DNA of 14,296 nt from DATKFM01 sp035544395 (GCA_035544395.1 DATKFM010000271.1:1-14296); one strand, 5' to 3'; numbered from the stretch's first letter, positions 1-7,508 are shown. The notes: generated from the letters alone by a model not told the origin. Numbers and translations: made by a program.

Positions 1-297
1 GATCACTGCCTGGAGCTGTTCGAGGACAGCGATCACCGACAGGAGTTCCGCATCGGCATCGACTGCGGGCCGGCAATCGGAAGTGAGGTCGGCAGGGAAC
101 CCCGCCTGTTCAACCTGTGGGGCGAAGCGGTGCGGTCAGCCGGGCACATGGCAACGACTGGATTGCCGGGCATGGTGCAGGTCACAGAGGCCGCATACCA
201 GCGGCTGCGCCACGATTTCCTGTTCCGGCCCCGCGGCGCTTTCTACCTGCCCCAGGTCGGCGAGGCCCGCACTTTCATTCTGGTGGGGCGGCGATGA
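1..297 (+). CDS. C-terminal end of a class III adenylate/guanylate cyclase domain protein (5' truncated, probably catalytically inactive)
   Basis: The gene enters from the left edge in frame 1 and ends in TGA at 295-297; 98 codons are visible. The translation carries the C-terminal half of a class III nucleotidyl cyclase homology domain: FRIGIDCGPAIGSEVG (usual form VGIHTGPVVAGVVG), then LFNLWGEAVRSAGHMATTG, then GMVQVTEAAYQRL and a closing FRPRG...FILVGRR strand. In active enzymes the middle block reads approximately YDLWGDTVNxAxRMESTG. The Asn and Arg of VNxAxxR stabilise the transition state, and the Asp before LWG contacts adenine. Here these are Arg, His and Asn, so the domain looks like a pseudo-cyclase. 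The metal-binding aspartates lie outside the window and cannot be judged. The stop overlaps the permease start (ATGA), implying translational coupling and a role with the Mce transporter. Any N-terminal sensor domain (CHASE2, HAMP, membrane) is not visible. Confidence 0.85.
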   Translation, partial: DHCLELFEDSDHRQEFRIGIDCGPAIGSEVGREPRLFNLWGEAVRSAGHMATTGLPGMVQVTEAAYQRLRHDFLFRPRGAFYLPQVGEARTFILVGRR

Positions 298-1136
298 GCG
301 ATCAGGCTGTAACGGAAACACTGCCGTCTCCCACGCCCTCTGTTAAGGGCCGTGTTCGGCGCGTTCTGGCGGGCATCGGCCGGGAGACGCGTGGACGAGC
401 CCAATTCATGCTGTTTCTCGCCTCGTTGGCGTGGGGCGTTGTGCGATCCGCGCCTCGACCGGGCACCTGGCGGCGCACTGTGCGCTTCGAATTCCGCCGG
501 GCATTGCGCCAAGCGATCGCCGGAGCCCTATCGACGGTTCTCATCACCGCAGCGTTGATTGGATTCCTGATGGTCTACCAGGCGCTCTATTGGCTCGGAG
601 CCGCCGGCCAAGAGGGCCTGATCGGATCCGTTCTGGTAACCATCCTGGTGCGCGAGGTCGCCCCGGTCCTGATCGGCCTGATCCTGCTGGGCCGCAGCGG
701 CACGGTCGTCCTATCCGAGATTGGCAGGCTCGGCATTGGCGGACAGGTGCATGCGCTCGAAGCGCAGGGTCTCGATACCTTCTATCTGCTCATCCTGCCG
801 CGCGCTTGTGCTTTCGCGATCGCATCGTTTTCCCTGGGCATCCTGTTCCTGCTGGCGACGCTGGTGGCCGGTTTCGTCGCTGGCAGCCTGCTGGATGCCG
901 TCAATATGTCGATCTGGTCGTTTTTCGACAGGGTCCTTCTTGCGCTTCATGTCCGGGATTTCGTGATCGTGCCGGCGAAGCTGATCGTGATGGGATTGCT
1001 GGTCGCCCTGACCACCTGCGTCACGGCCCTCACGGCCAGCCCGAGCGACGACATCGCCAGCCTGCTGCCGCGCGGGTTCATGCGCGGCGTGCTGCTGATC
1101 CTGATCGCCAGCCTGGCGCTGAGCCTGGTGGCCTGA
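294..1136 (+). CDS. MlaE/YrbE-family ABC transporter permease of an Mce lipid transporter
   Basis: This 280-residue protein is the inner-membrane permease of an Mce/Mla-type lipid ABC transporter. The start at 294 overlaps the upstream stop by 4 bases (ATGA) and follows GGGG at 285-288; an in-frame extension to 117 would lie inside the cyclase gene and is rejected. Residues 1-70 are basic and amphipathic, as in the family's N-terminal interfacial helices. Hydrophobic segments follow at about 75-103, 110-134, 168-205, 222-248 and 263-280. The MlaE family core is clear: LVREVAPVLIGLILLGRSG then VVLSEIGRLGIGGQVHALEAQGLD (about 118-161), with LILPR just after, matching MlaE's RELGPV, EIG and SAMEMMAVDP region that couples to the ATPase. 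The next gene starts 2 nt downstream. Family membership is confident; the transported lipid and direction are unknown. Confidence 0.92.
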   Translation: MSDQAVTETLPSPTPSVKGRVRRVLAGIGRETRGRAQFMLFLASLAWGVVRSAPRPGTWRRTVRFEFRRALRQAIAGALSTVLITAALIGFLMVYQALYWLGAAGQEGLIGSVLVTILVREVAPVLIGLILLGRSGTVVLSEIGRLGIGGQVHALEAQGLDTFYLLILPRACAFAIASFSLGILFLLATLVAGFVAGSLLDAVNMSIWSFFDRVLLALHVRDFVIVPAKLIVMGLLVALTTCVTALTASPSDDIASLLPRGFMRGVLLILIASLALSLVA

Positions 1137-1138
1137 CC

Positions 1139-1837
1139 ATGGCATCCTCCAAACCAGTTCTGGATGTGTCGGATGCCGTACCGCTGCGTAATCTTGACGA
1201 ACCTGGAATGGCGCCGGTTTCGCTGCGGCTTATGCCGGGGGAACTTGCCCTTATCGAAACCAACGATCCGCGTCTCGCGGCTCGCTTTGCCGACCTGTGC
1301 TGCGGCATGGTCAAGCTGGCGCAGGGGAACGTCACGTTTCTCGGCTGCGACTGGACGGCAATGACGCACGAATATGCAACGGCGCTCCGCGGCCGGATTG
1401 GCCGCGTCTTTGCCGAAGGCGGCTGGATCGAGTTTGTGGACATCGCGACCAATATCTTCCTTTCGCAGTTGCATCATACACGGCGCGACCTGGGCGACGT
1501 CCGCGAGGAGGCGGCGAAACTCGCCTGCCGCTTCGGCCTCCCTGGCTTGCCCATCGGCAAGCCGCGCGATCTCTCCACGTTGGACCTCGCCCGCTCCGCC
1601 TGCATCCGGGCCTTCCTCGGCGAACCCGCCCTGCTGTTGCTGGAGAGTCCGCTGCAAGGCCGTTTCGCCGATTTGATAGTACCGCTGGTAGAAGCCCTGA
1701 CATCGGCGCGTCAGAACGGGGCGGCGGCGATCTGGTTAAGCAGCAGCGATCTGGTGTGGCGCGACCGCTCAATTCCCGTCAAGCACCGGCTCCGGCTGCG
1801 CGAGTACGGGCTGATACCGGCAAGGCGGGCGGCATGA
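1139..1837 (+). CDS. Degenerate ABC ATPase-like (MlaF-like) subunit lacking catalytic motifs
   Basis: This 232-residue protein occupies the MlaF position between permease and MCE genes and aligns along its length with ABC nucleotide-binding domains: PVSLRLMPGELALI (strand before the P-loop), AQGNVTFLG, IGRVFAEGG...ATNIFL (Q-loop region), LSTLDLARSACIRAFLGEPALLLLESPLQG (signature to Walker B, cited here as homology) and AAIWLSSSDL (H-loop region). Every functional motif is changed. Walker A GxxGxGKT is ETNDPRLAA (40-48) with no Lys or Gly; the Q-loop Gln is absent (FAE, 91-93); LSGGQ is LSTLD (145-149); Walker B DEP is ESP (169-171); the switch His is Ser (about 201-203). The length is slightly short for the family. 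I infer a structural or regulatory subunit that cannot hydrolyse ATP. The start lies 2 nt after the permease stop, and its TGA overlaps the next ATG by 4 bases. Reading it as a normal ATPase is not supported. Confidence 0.85.
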   Translation: MASSKPVLDVSDAVPLRNLDEPGMAPVSLRLMPGELALIETNDPRLAARFADLCCGMVKLAQGNVTFLGCDWTAMTHEYATALRGRIGRVFAEGGWIEFVDIATNIFLSQLHHTRRDLGDVREEAAKLACRFGLPGLPIGKPRDLSTLDLARSACIRAFLGEPALLLLESPLQGRFADLIVPLVEALTSARQNGAAAIWLSSSDLVWRDRSIPVKHRLRLREYGLIPARRAA

Positions 1838-2820
1838 TCAGATCGCGCTACATGGATGAGTGGGTCGGCGTGGTTGTCGTGGCGAGCGTCATCGTGTTTC
1901 TCGGCGTGGCCCTGCAGGCAGGCGTGCTGCGCGACTGGTTCAAGCCGGTGTCGACACTGTATCTCCTGCTGCCGGAGTCCGGCGTCGCCGGCCTGTCGGT
2001 GGGCGCCGACGTTGAGGTACTCGGCACCCGTGCCGGCAGGATCACCCGGATCGTCATCGATCCCAGCAAGCAGATGCATGCGGAGGCTGAGATCGACGAG
2101 CAGGCAACCACGTCGATCCGCCGCGACAGCAAGGCCGTGATCCGCCGGCGCTTCGGCATTGCCGGCGCCGCCTATGTCGACATTCAGGGCGGCGCGGGGC
2201 CGGAACTCGACTGGAGCTATGCCGTGATTCAGGCCGAGACGGAACGCGCGCCAACCGAGACCGTCGGCGCCTTGATCGATGAAATGCGCGCCAAGATCTT
2301 TCCGGTTCTGGACGATGCCGGACGCGCCATGAGTTCGCTTGCGGTCACCATGGAACGAGTCGAACGAGGCGAGGGCAACATCGGGCGGCTGCTATCAGAT
2401 GAATCTCTGGTGCGGAACCTGGAGGCGACCGTAGCCGAAGCCCAGGCCGCGGCCGGGGATGTCCGACGGATCATCGCGCAACTCGAGCCGACGGTCAGCG
2501 GTTTCAAGGAGCTGGCAGATACAGTAAACGCCGAGGACGACGGCGTGCCCGAACTGCTGCGGCGCGCTGACCGGGCGCTGACATCGTTGGAATCTTCGAT
2601 GCGCAATCTGTCGCGGGCGGCAGAGCGGACGCCGCGGATTGCCCGCAACATCGAGAACGCGACAGAGAACCTCCCGAGCCTGCTGACTCAGACGCAGCAG
2701 ACAGCGCGCGCGCTCGAACAGGTTCTCGCGCAGCTGCGACAGTCATGGCTGTTCGGCGGCGGCTCCGAAGCACCCGAACCGGCATCGGATCGCCTGTCGC
2801 CGACAGAGGTGCGGCCATGA
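1834..2820 (+). CDS. MCE/MlaD-family periplasmic lipid-binding protein
   Basis: This 328-residue protein has one N-terminal membrane anchor (about 10-30), an MCE domain (about 38-120) and a long helical, coiled-coil-prone C-terminal region (about 145-305). The MCE domain shows the usual GVAGLSVGADVEVLGTRAGRITRI (residues 50-73, quoted in part as GLSVGADVEVLGTRAG) and ends in FGIAGAAYVDIQGG. The motif GEGNIGRLLSDESLVRNL (about 179-196) is the common post-MCE element seen in many MlaD-like proteins. Such proteins form hexameric rings or tubes that carry lipids across the periplasm, bound to the MlaE permease. The ATG at 1834 overlaps the upstream TGA by 4 bases and follows GGCGGGCGG; its own TGA overlaps the lipoprotein start the same way. 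The tail after 305 is Pro/Glu/Ser-rich and probably disordered. Confidence 0.93.
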   Translation: MIRSRYMDEWVGVVVVASVIVFLGVALQAGVLRDWFKPVSTLYLLLPESGVAGLSVGADVEVLGTRAGRITRIVIDPSKQMHAEAEIDEQATTSIRRDSKAVIRRRFGIAGAAYVDIQGGAGPELDWSYAVIQAETERAPTETVGALIDEMRAKIFPVLDDAGRAMSSLAVTMERVERGEGNIGRLLSDESLVRNLEATVAEAQAAAGDVRRIIAQLEPTVSGFKELADTVNAEDDGVPELLRRADRALTSLESSMRNLSRAAERTPRIARNIENATENLPSLLTQTQQTARALEQVLAQLRQSWLFGGGSEAPEPASDRLSPTEVRP

Positions 2821-3692
2821 GGCGCTTGCTGCTCCTGCTGTTGTTCTTGTCGGCTTGCGGCGGATCGGCGCCGGAAGTGGCGGGGCCGCCTGTCGATGAA
2901 ACATTGGAGCGGGACACCGCTGCCGGGCACCTCGCTTTCGAGCTGGAACATCCGGAGGAGGCCGCCGCCAGATACCGGTCTGCGCTGGAACGGGCGCAGG
3001 CGCGCGACGATTCTGAGCAGATCGGCACTCTCGGCTACAATCTCGCCGTGGCCGAACTGCACGCTAATGCGCCCGACCGTGCCCTGGCCGCGGCGCAGAC
3101 GACCCGGACAGAGCTGCAGCGCCGCGGCGCCAAGCCGTTTCCGGCCCTGCTCCTCGTCGAGGCGACGGCGCTTTATCGCACCGGCTCTTCCACCGAAGCC
3201 GACGCTGTCGCGGCGCAAGCCGAAGCCGGCGCCGATCCCGTGGCCTCTGCGCGCGCCAGCTTCCTGCGAGGCCTCATTGCGGACGAACGGAACAACGAGC
3301 GCGATCTTGCAACCGCGGCCAGCAAGCTGCGGACCGCGGGTACCCCCGACCTGCAGGCCGATGCGGCCGAATTGGCGGCACGCCTCGCGTTGCGGCAGGG
3401 CGATTTTGCCACGGCACAGCAGGAAGCGGCACGGGCGGAAGCGCTGCGCCGCGAGACGCTCGATTATCGGGGGCTGGCGCGGGTCCTGGCCCTCGGTGGC
3501 GAAGCCGCCAGCCGCGGCGGCGAAGCGAAAGCCGCCGCTGAACTTTTCTGGCGGGCCGGCCAGAGCGCGGCAGCACAGGATGACCTGGAGATGGCCCGCC
3601 TATGGCTGCGACAGGCCGCCGACCTCGCACCGGGAATGCCGGTGGGAAAGGCGGCCAGCGATCTGCTGGCGAGGCTCAATCAAAGCAACTGA
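2817..3692 (+). CDS. Putative outer-membrane lipoprotein with TPR-like helical repeats, Mce-operon partner
   Basis: This 291-residue protein starts with a lipoprotein signal peptide: MRR, a leucine-rich core, then lipobox LSAC with Cys14 as the lipidated residue. The residue after Cys is Gly, which in E. coli sorting rules favours the outer membrane. The mature part is Ala-, Glu- and Arg-rich and all-helical, with repeats resembling TPRs, for example HLAFELEHPEEAAARYRSAL (38-57), GYNLAVAELHANAPDRALAA (73-92), AELFWRAGQSAAAQDDLEMA and MARLWLRQAADLAPG near the C-terminus. The start follows AGAGGTG and overlaps the MCE gene's stop by 4 bases, so it is the last coupled gene of the operon. It sits where other Mce operons place MlaC or a PqiC-type auxiliary lipoprotein, so I infer an outer-membrane docking role. 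I recognise no named family. Its stop is 27 nt from the convergent next gene. Confidence 0.85.
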   Translation: MRRLLLLLLFLSACGGSAPEVAGPPVDETLERDTAAGHLAFELEHPEEAAARYRSALERAQARDDSEQIGTLGYNLAVAELHANAPDRALAAAQTTRTELQRRGAKPFPALLLVEATALYRTGSSTEADAVAAQAEAGADPVASARASFLRGLIADERNNERDLATAASKLRTAGTPDLQADAAELAARLALRQGDFATAQQEAARAEALRRETLDYRGLARVLALGGEAASRGGEAKAAAELFWRAGQSAAAQDDLEMARLWLRQAADLAPGMPVGKAASDLLARLNQSN

Positions 3693-3719
3693 TGCGGCTT
3701 AGCGCGCGAAATCTTCAAT

Positions 3720-5318
3720 CTAGGACAGGCCCATCGCGCACCCATCCTTGCGTGGGTCCGACCCGCCGATCAGCACGCCGCGCTCCCTGTCGATGCGGAT
3801 GATCTGGCCGCCGCCCAGCGATCCCTCGGCCCAGCGCGCGTCATGGCCGCGGCCGCGCAGATCGTCGAGCAGCGCCGGGGTGTGCGTGGTCTCCAGCGCC
3901 AGCACGCCGCCATGGGCAAAACTGCGCGGTGCTTCAACGGCCGCCTGAGGATCCAGCCCGCGATCGAGCATCAGATGCACGACCCAGGCATGGCCGGTGG
4001 CCTGATAATGCCCGCCCATGACGCCGAACGGCGCCAGCGCCTTGCCGTCTTCCACCAGCATGCCCGGGATGATGGTGTGCATCGGCCGCTTGCCCGGCGC
4101 GATGCAGTTGGGATGGCCGGGATCGAGGCGGAAGGAGAGCCCGCGATTGTGCAGCATCACGCCTGATTCCCGGGCGAGGATCGTGCTGCCGAACAGCTCG
4201 AACAGCGAGTTGATGAAGGACACCGCGTTGCCGTCACGGTCCACCACGCAGAGATAGACCGTGTCCTTGTGTTCCGTCTCCCGCAGCAGGACACCGGGAC
4301 CGGCGCGGTTCAGCTTGATGCTGTCCCGCATGCGCTTGGCGAAATTATCCGAGAGGTAGCAATCCGCCGGCACCTTCACCTGCCGGGGATCGGCGAAGCG
4401 CGCGTCACGCACCGCATAGGCCAGCTTCGTCGCCTCGGCCAGCAGATGGATGCGGTCGGCCGGCAGCAGCCGGTCGCTGCCCATCTCGAACCCGGCGAGG
4501 CCATTCAGGATCATCAGCGCCGCCAGCCCCTGGCCGTTGGGCGGGCATTCATAGACATCGACGCCACGGTATGTCGTGCGGATCGGCGTCACATACTCGC
4601 CGCGATGCCCGGCGAAATCCTCCTCGGTGTGCAGGCCGCCGGCGGCATGCAGGGTCGTCACCATGTCGCGGGCGACAGCGCCTTCATAGAAGGCCGACCG
4701 GCCTTCCTTGCCGATGCGGCGTAGCGTGGCCGCCAGTTGCGGCTGGCGGTGCCTGTCGCCTGCCGCCGGCGCGGCGTCGCCGGGCAGGAACAGATCCCGT
4801 GCCGTGGCGCTGCCGCGCAGGCGGTCGGCACTGCCTGCCCAGTCATGGGCGACGCGGGGATGCAGCAGGATGCCGTTCTCCGCCGCCGCGATCGCCGGCG
4901 CCAGGATCTCCGCCAGCGGAAGCTTGCCATGATCGCCATGCAGGCGGCACCAGGCATCGACCGCACCGGGAATGGTGACGGCATGGGGCATGTCTTCGCC
5001 GATTTCCGTGATGCCCAGGCTGCGCAACTTCTCCACTGTGGCCGCTGCCGGCGCCGCGCCCGAACCGTTGAAGGCGATGACGGGTCCGTCCTTCGTGCCG
5101 CCCGCCGGCGCATAGAGCACGAAGCAATCGCCGCCGATGCCTGTCATGTGGGTTTCCACGACCCCCAGCAGCGCCACCGCGCCGATGGCCGCATCCATGG
5201 CATTGCCGCCGCGTTTCAAAATCTCCAGCGCCGCGAGCGTCGCATCGGGATGGGAGGTGGCCGCCATGCCGCTGGCGCCGAAGGCCGCAGACCGCCGCGG
5301 CCGCTGAAAATCGCGCAT
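3720..5318 (-). CDS. Gamma-glutamyltransferase-family Ntn hydrolase, substrate uncertain
   Basis: This 532-residue proenzyme of the GGT family is normally cleaved autocatalytically into large and small chains. The predicted nucleophile is Thr353 in HKDTVYLCVVDRDGNAVS, aligning with E. coli TTHYSVVDKDGNAV. The oxyanion Gly-Gly is present in FGVMGGHYQATGH (435-436), and the family ending GGSDPRKDG is intact. The N-terminal block NAMDAAIGAVALLGVVETH, then TGIGGDCFVL, is typical. Two points are unlike classical GGT. There is no signal peptide (MRDFQRPRRSAAFGASGMAA), so it is probably cytoplasmic. The RETAP motif holding the Arg that binds the glutamyl carboxylate (Arg114 in E. coli) is replaced by FNGSGAAP (83-90). 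This fits GGT-like acylases or amidohydrolases better than a glutathione hydrolase. The start at 5318 was chosen from homology, with GGGA upstream; an extension to 5477 would overlap the previous gene. The gap to that gene is 64 nt. Confidence 0.88.
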   Translation of the reverse strand: MRDFQRPRRSAAFGASGMAATSHPDATLAALEILKRGGNAMDAAIGAVALLGVVETHMTGIGGDCFVLYAPAGGTKDGPVIAFNGSGAAPAAATVEKLRSLGITEIGEDMPHAVTIPGAVDAWCRLHGDHGKLPLAEILAPAIAAAENGILLHPRVAHDWAGSADRLRGSATARDLFLPGDAAPAAGDRHRQPQLAATLRRIGKEGRSAFYEGAVARDMVTTLHAAGGLHTEEDFAGHRGEYVTPIRTTYRGVDVYECPPNGQGLAALMILNGLAGFEMGSDRLLPADRIHLLAEATKLAYAVRDARFADPRQVKVPADCYLSDNFAKRMRDSIKLNRAGPGVLLRETEHKDTVYLCVVDRDGNAVSFINSLFELFGSTILARESGVMLHNRGLSFRLDPGHPNCIAPGKRPMHTIIPGMLVEDGKALAPFGVMGGHYQATGHAWVVHLMLDRGLDPQAAVEAPRSFAHGGVLALETTHTPALLDDLRGRGHDARWAEGSLGGGQIIRIDRERGVLIGGSDPRKDGCAMGLS

Positions 5319-5382
5319 GTTCCGAAATCCCGCTAGATGACCGAAGCGGTTTCGTCGCATGCAGATGGCGCGGCGGCAAGGG

Positions 5383-6819
5383 CTAGCGGACGATGGCCGC
5401 CAGTGCCGCCGGGAGTTCGGGATAGCGGAAGCGGTAGCCGCCTGCCTCCGCCGCCTTCGGCAGCACATGCTGGCCATCGAGGAGCATCTCCTCCGCCATC
5501 TCGCCGAACAGCAGCCGCAGGGCGAAGGCCGGCAGCGGCATGAAGGCCGGCCGCCGCAGCGCGCGGCCGAGCTGTCGAGTGAAATCGCGGTTACGCACAG
5601 CGCCAGGTGCAGTGACGTTCACCGGCCCGCGCAGCCGCGCATCGGCAATCGCGTGGAGGATCAGCCCGATCGCATCGTCGATATGCACCCAGGACATCCA
5701 TTGCTGGCCGCTGCCGATCGGCCCGCCGCCGCCGAATTCGAACGCCGGCATCATGCCGCCGAGCACGCCGCCGCCGGGACCGAGCACCAGCCCGAATCGC
5801 AGCAGGCAGACGCGCACGCCATATTCCTCGGCGCGCGCCGCGCTTTGCTCCCAGCGTGCGCAGAGCCGATGGGTGAAGTTCGGCCGCGGCGTGGATGTTT
5901 CGTCGAAGGTGGTCTCGCCGCCCGTGCCATAGAATCCGATGGCGGAGGCGCTGACCAGCACCGCCGGCTTGCGCTCGGCCGCCGCAATGAATGTCAGGAG
6001 GTCATCTGTGATCCTGAGCCGGCTATCGAGGATGCGGGCCTTCTTTGCCGCCGTCCAACGCGCATTGGCTACGGGCTCGCCGGCCAGATTCACGATGGCG
6101 TCGAAGCGCTGGCCGGGATCGAGCAGGTCGATGCGATCGACGATGGTGAGCGGCCCGGACAGCCGCGCCGCCTTGCGCCGGTTGCGGGTGACGATGGTCA
6201 CGCGATGGCCGGCCAGCGTCAGGCACTGCGCCAGCCTTGCGCCGATGAAGCCGGTGCCGCCGGTGATCAGGAACGACATCGGCGCCGGCAAGACCGCGCT
6301 CATGCCTGAATTGCCCGCCGCCGGCGTCGCCCGCAGCCGCCGCGCCCGGTTGAGGTCCCGCAAGCCCCAGAAGATCAGGCCGGGCGTCGCAATCGTCATC
6401 AGCCAGGTGAGCAGGCCGCGATCGGCCCAGGCGAAACCCGCCGGCATTGCCGTCCAGCGCAGGATCTCCGGCGCCAGCAGCGCAAGCATTGCGCCGTAGT
6501 TCACCGCCAGCAGCGCATGGGTAACGCGCTCGCTCGCCGGCAGATCGCGGCTGCGGTCCTCCTCGACGAAATCCCAGAGCGTCAGTCCCACTTCAGCGAC
6601 CAGGATCGCGGCGAAGAGCCAGGCCAATGCGCCGTTCCAGCTCAGCCAGCCCAGGGTGAAGAAGATCACGGCATAGAACAGATTGCGCATGCCATGGAGC
6701 CGCAGTTCCAGCACGGCCGATTTGCGCCAGGTCAGGCGCTCGGTCATCTCATGGTGATAGACGATGTCGAACAGGCCGAGCAGCGCCTGCAGCAGCATCA
6801 GATAGAAGATCGCATGCAT
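5383..6819 (-). CDS. Fusion of a multi-pass membrane domain with a TIGR01777-family (YfcH-like) SDR reductase/epimerase
   Basis: This 478-residue protein has two parts. Residues 1-160 hold about four or five hydrophobic segments (3-20, 45-63, 65-84, 103-120, 135-152) and a conserved-looking element YHHEMTERL...ELRLHGMRNLFYA. After a linker (about 160-180) comes an extended SDR domain: FLITGGTGFIGARLA (Rossmann GxxGxxG, 187-193), NLAGEPVANARW, ILDSRLRIT, SASAIGFYG, WEQSAARA, RFGLVLGPGGGVL, and the DUF1731-type end LLDGQHVLPKAAEAGGYRFRYP. This series is diagnostic for the TIGR01777/YfcH family, predicted NAD(P)-dependent oxidoreductases of unknown substrate. The reading frame is open across the junction, so this is one protein unless a frame error exists; an internal start at about residue 173 or 181 could also give a soluble form. 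The ATG is 5 nt after the DUF4166 stop, within GGGAG...ATG spacing. Confidence 0.9.
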   Translation of the reverse strand: MHAIFYLMLLQALLGLFDIVYHHEMTERLTWRKSAVLELRLHGMRNLFYAVIFFTLGWLSWNGALAWLFAAILVAEVGLTLWDFVEEDRSRDLPASERVTHALLAVNYGAMLALLAPEILRWTAMPAGFAWADRGLLTWLMTIATPGLIFWGLRDLNRARRLRATPAAGNSGMSAVLPAPMSFLITGGTGFIGARLAQCLTLAGHRVTIVTRNRRKAARLSGPLTIVDRIDLLDPGQRFDAIVNLAGEPVANARWTAAKKARILDSRLRITDDLLTFIAAAERKPAVLVSASAIGFYGTGGETTFDETSTPRPNFTHRLCARWEQSAARAEEYGVRVCLLRFGLVLGPGGGVLGGMMPAFEFGGGGPIGSGQQWMSWVHIDDAIGLILHAIADARLRGPVNVTAPGAVRNRDFTRQLGRALRRPAFMPLPAFALRLLFGEMAEEMLLDGQHVLPKAAEAGGYRFRYPELPAALAAIVR

Positions 6820-6824
6820 CGTGC

Positions 6825-7493
6825 TTACTGCTCCCGCACGTGGAACCAGCCATCCTGGAAGAAGGTCTCGCCATAGAGCGGATGGCGCACGGTCATGGTG
6901 AAGCTGAATCGGCCATTGCCCCGGTCGGCATGGATCACATGGGTCTGCCCCGGCGACAGGAGCGCGGGGATCGGCAGGCGCCAGCGGCCGAGGCGGACGA
7001 AATAGCCGGTGCTCAGGAAATGCAGGCTGCCCCCTTCGGCGAACACGCGCATGCGCATGGTGAAACCGGCAGCGAAGCATTCCAGCAGGCTGTCGGCGCC
7101 GTCCACTTTCTTCACCGACCGCGCCGTGACCTTGCCCCGGCCCGGGAAGAAATACTCGCGCCGCCAGACCACGCCGGCGCCGTCGGGCGCCTGCTGCACG
7201 AAGACCGAGATCGGCACATCGTCGCCGGTATAGGGCGCGATCGGCGAACCGATCAGCCGGCAGAGATGGCCGAACAGCCGGCCGAGCGCCGACGCCCGCA
7301 CCGCGGTCATCCGTCCCGCATATTCCACAACCTGCCCCGGCAACGGCTTGACACCGAAGCGGGCATGGATCGCCGGCGCCAGCCCGCGCCAGGCGGGTTC
7401 ACCCAGCAACTTCCGGAAAGCGAGGTCTTCAACCCCGATCGACAGGCGCGGGACCGCGAATTGGACCTGTGTGGAACTCTGTGCGATCGCCAT
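6825..7493 (-). CDS. DUF4166 domain protein
   Basis: This 222-residue protein matches the DUF4166 pattern: FRKLLGEPAWRGLAPAIHARF at the start, a small-residue middle (YAGRMTAVRASALGRLFGHLCRL), GDDVPISVFVQ, the aromatic WRREYFFPGRG block, LLECFAAGFTMRMRVFAEGG and the end RHPLYGETFFQDGWF. The function of the domain is unknown. It is often fused to, or beside, saccharopine-dehydrogenase-like or SDR reductases, and here it is directly upstream of one. Two tandem ATGs exist (7496 and 7493). The second gives 6 nt spacing from GGAG, so I prefer 7493. No signal peptide or membrane segment is evident. It is the first gene of the leftward operon and is read from the promoter at 7554-7582. Confidence 0.82.
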   Translation of the reverse strand: MAIAQSSTQVQFAVPRLSIGVEDLAFRKLLGEPAWRGLAPAIHARFGVKPLPGQVVEYAGRMTAVRASALGRLFGHLCRLIGSPIAPYTGDDVPISVFVQQAPDGAGVVWRREYFFPGRGKVTARSVKKVDGADSLLECFAAGFTMRMRVFAEGGSLHFLSTGYFVRLGRWRLPIPALLSPGQTHVIHADRGNGRFSFTMTVRHPLYGETFFQDGWFHVREQ

Positions 7494-7508
7494 CATCCGC
7501 TCCGCCGA

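Noticed and set aside
117..293. In-frame N-terminal extension of the permease
   Set aside because: It lies wholly within the cyclase coding region, while the ATG at 294 gives the standard ATGA overlap and a preceding GGGG.
5319..5477. In-frame extension of the GGT-family gene to an upstream ATG
   Set aside because: The added residues are Arg-rich, lack family similarity and overlap the 3' end of the reductase gene.
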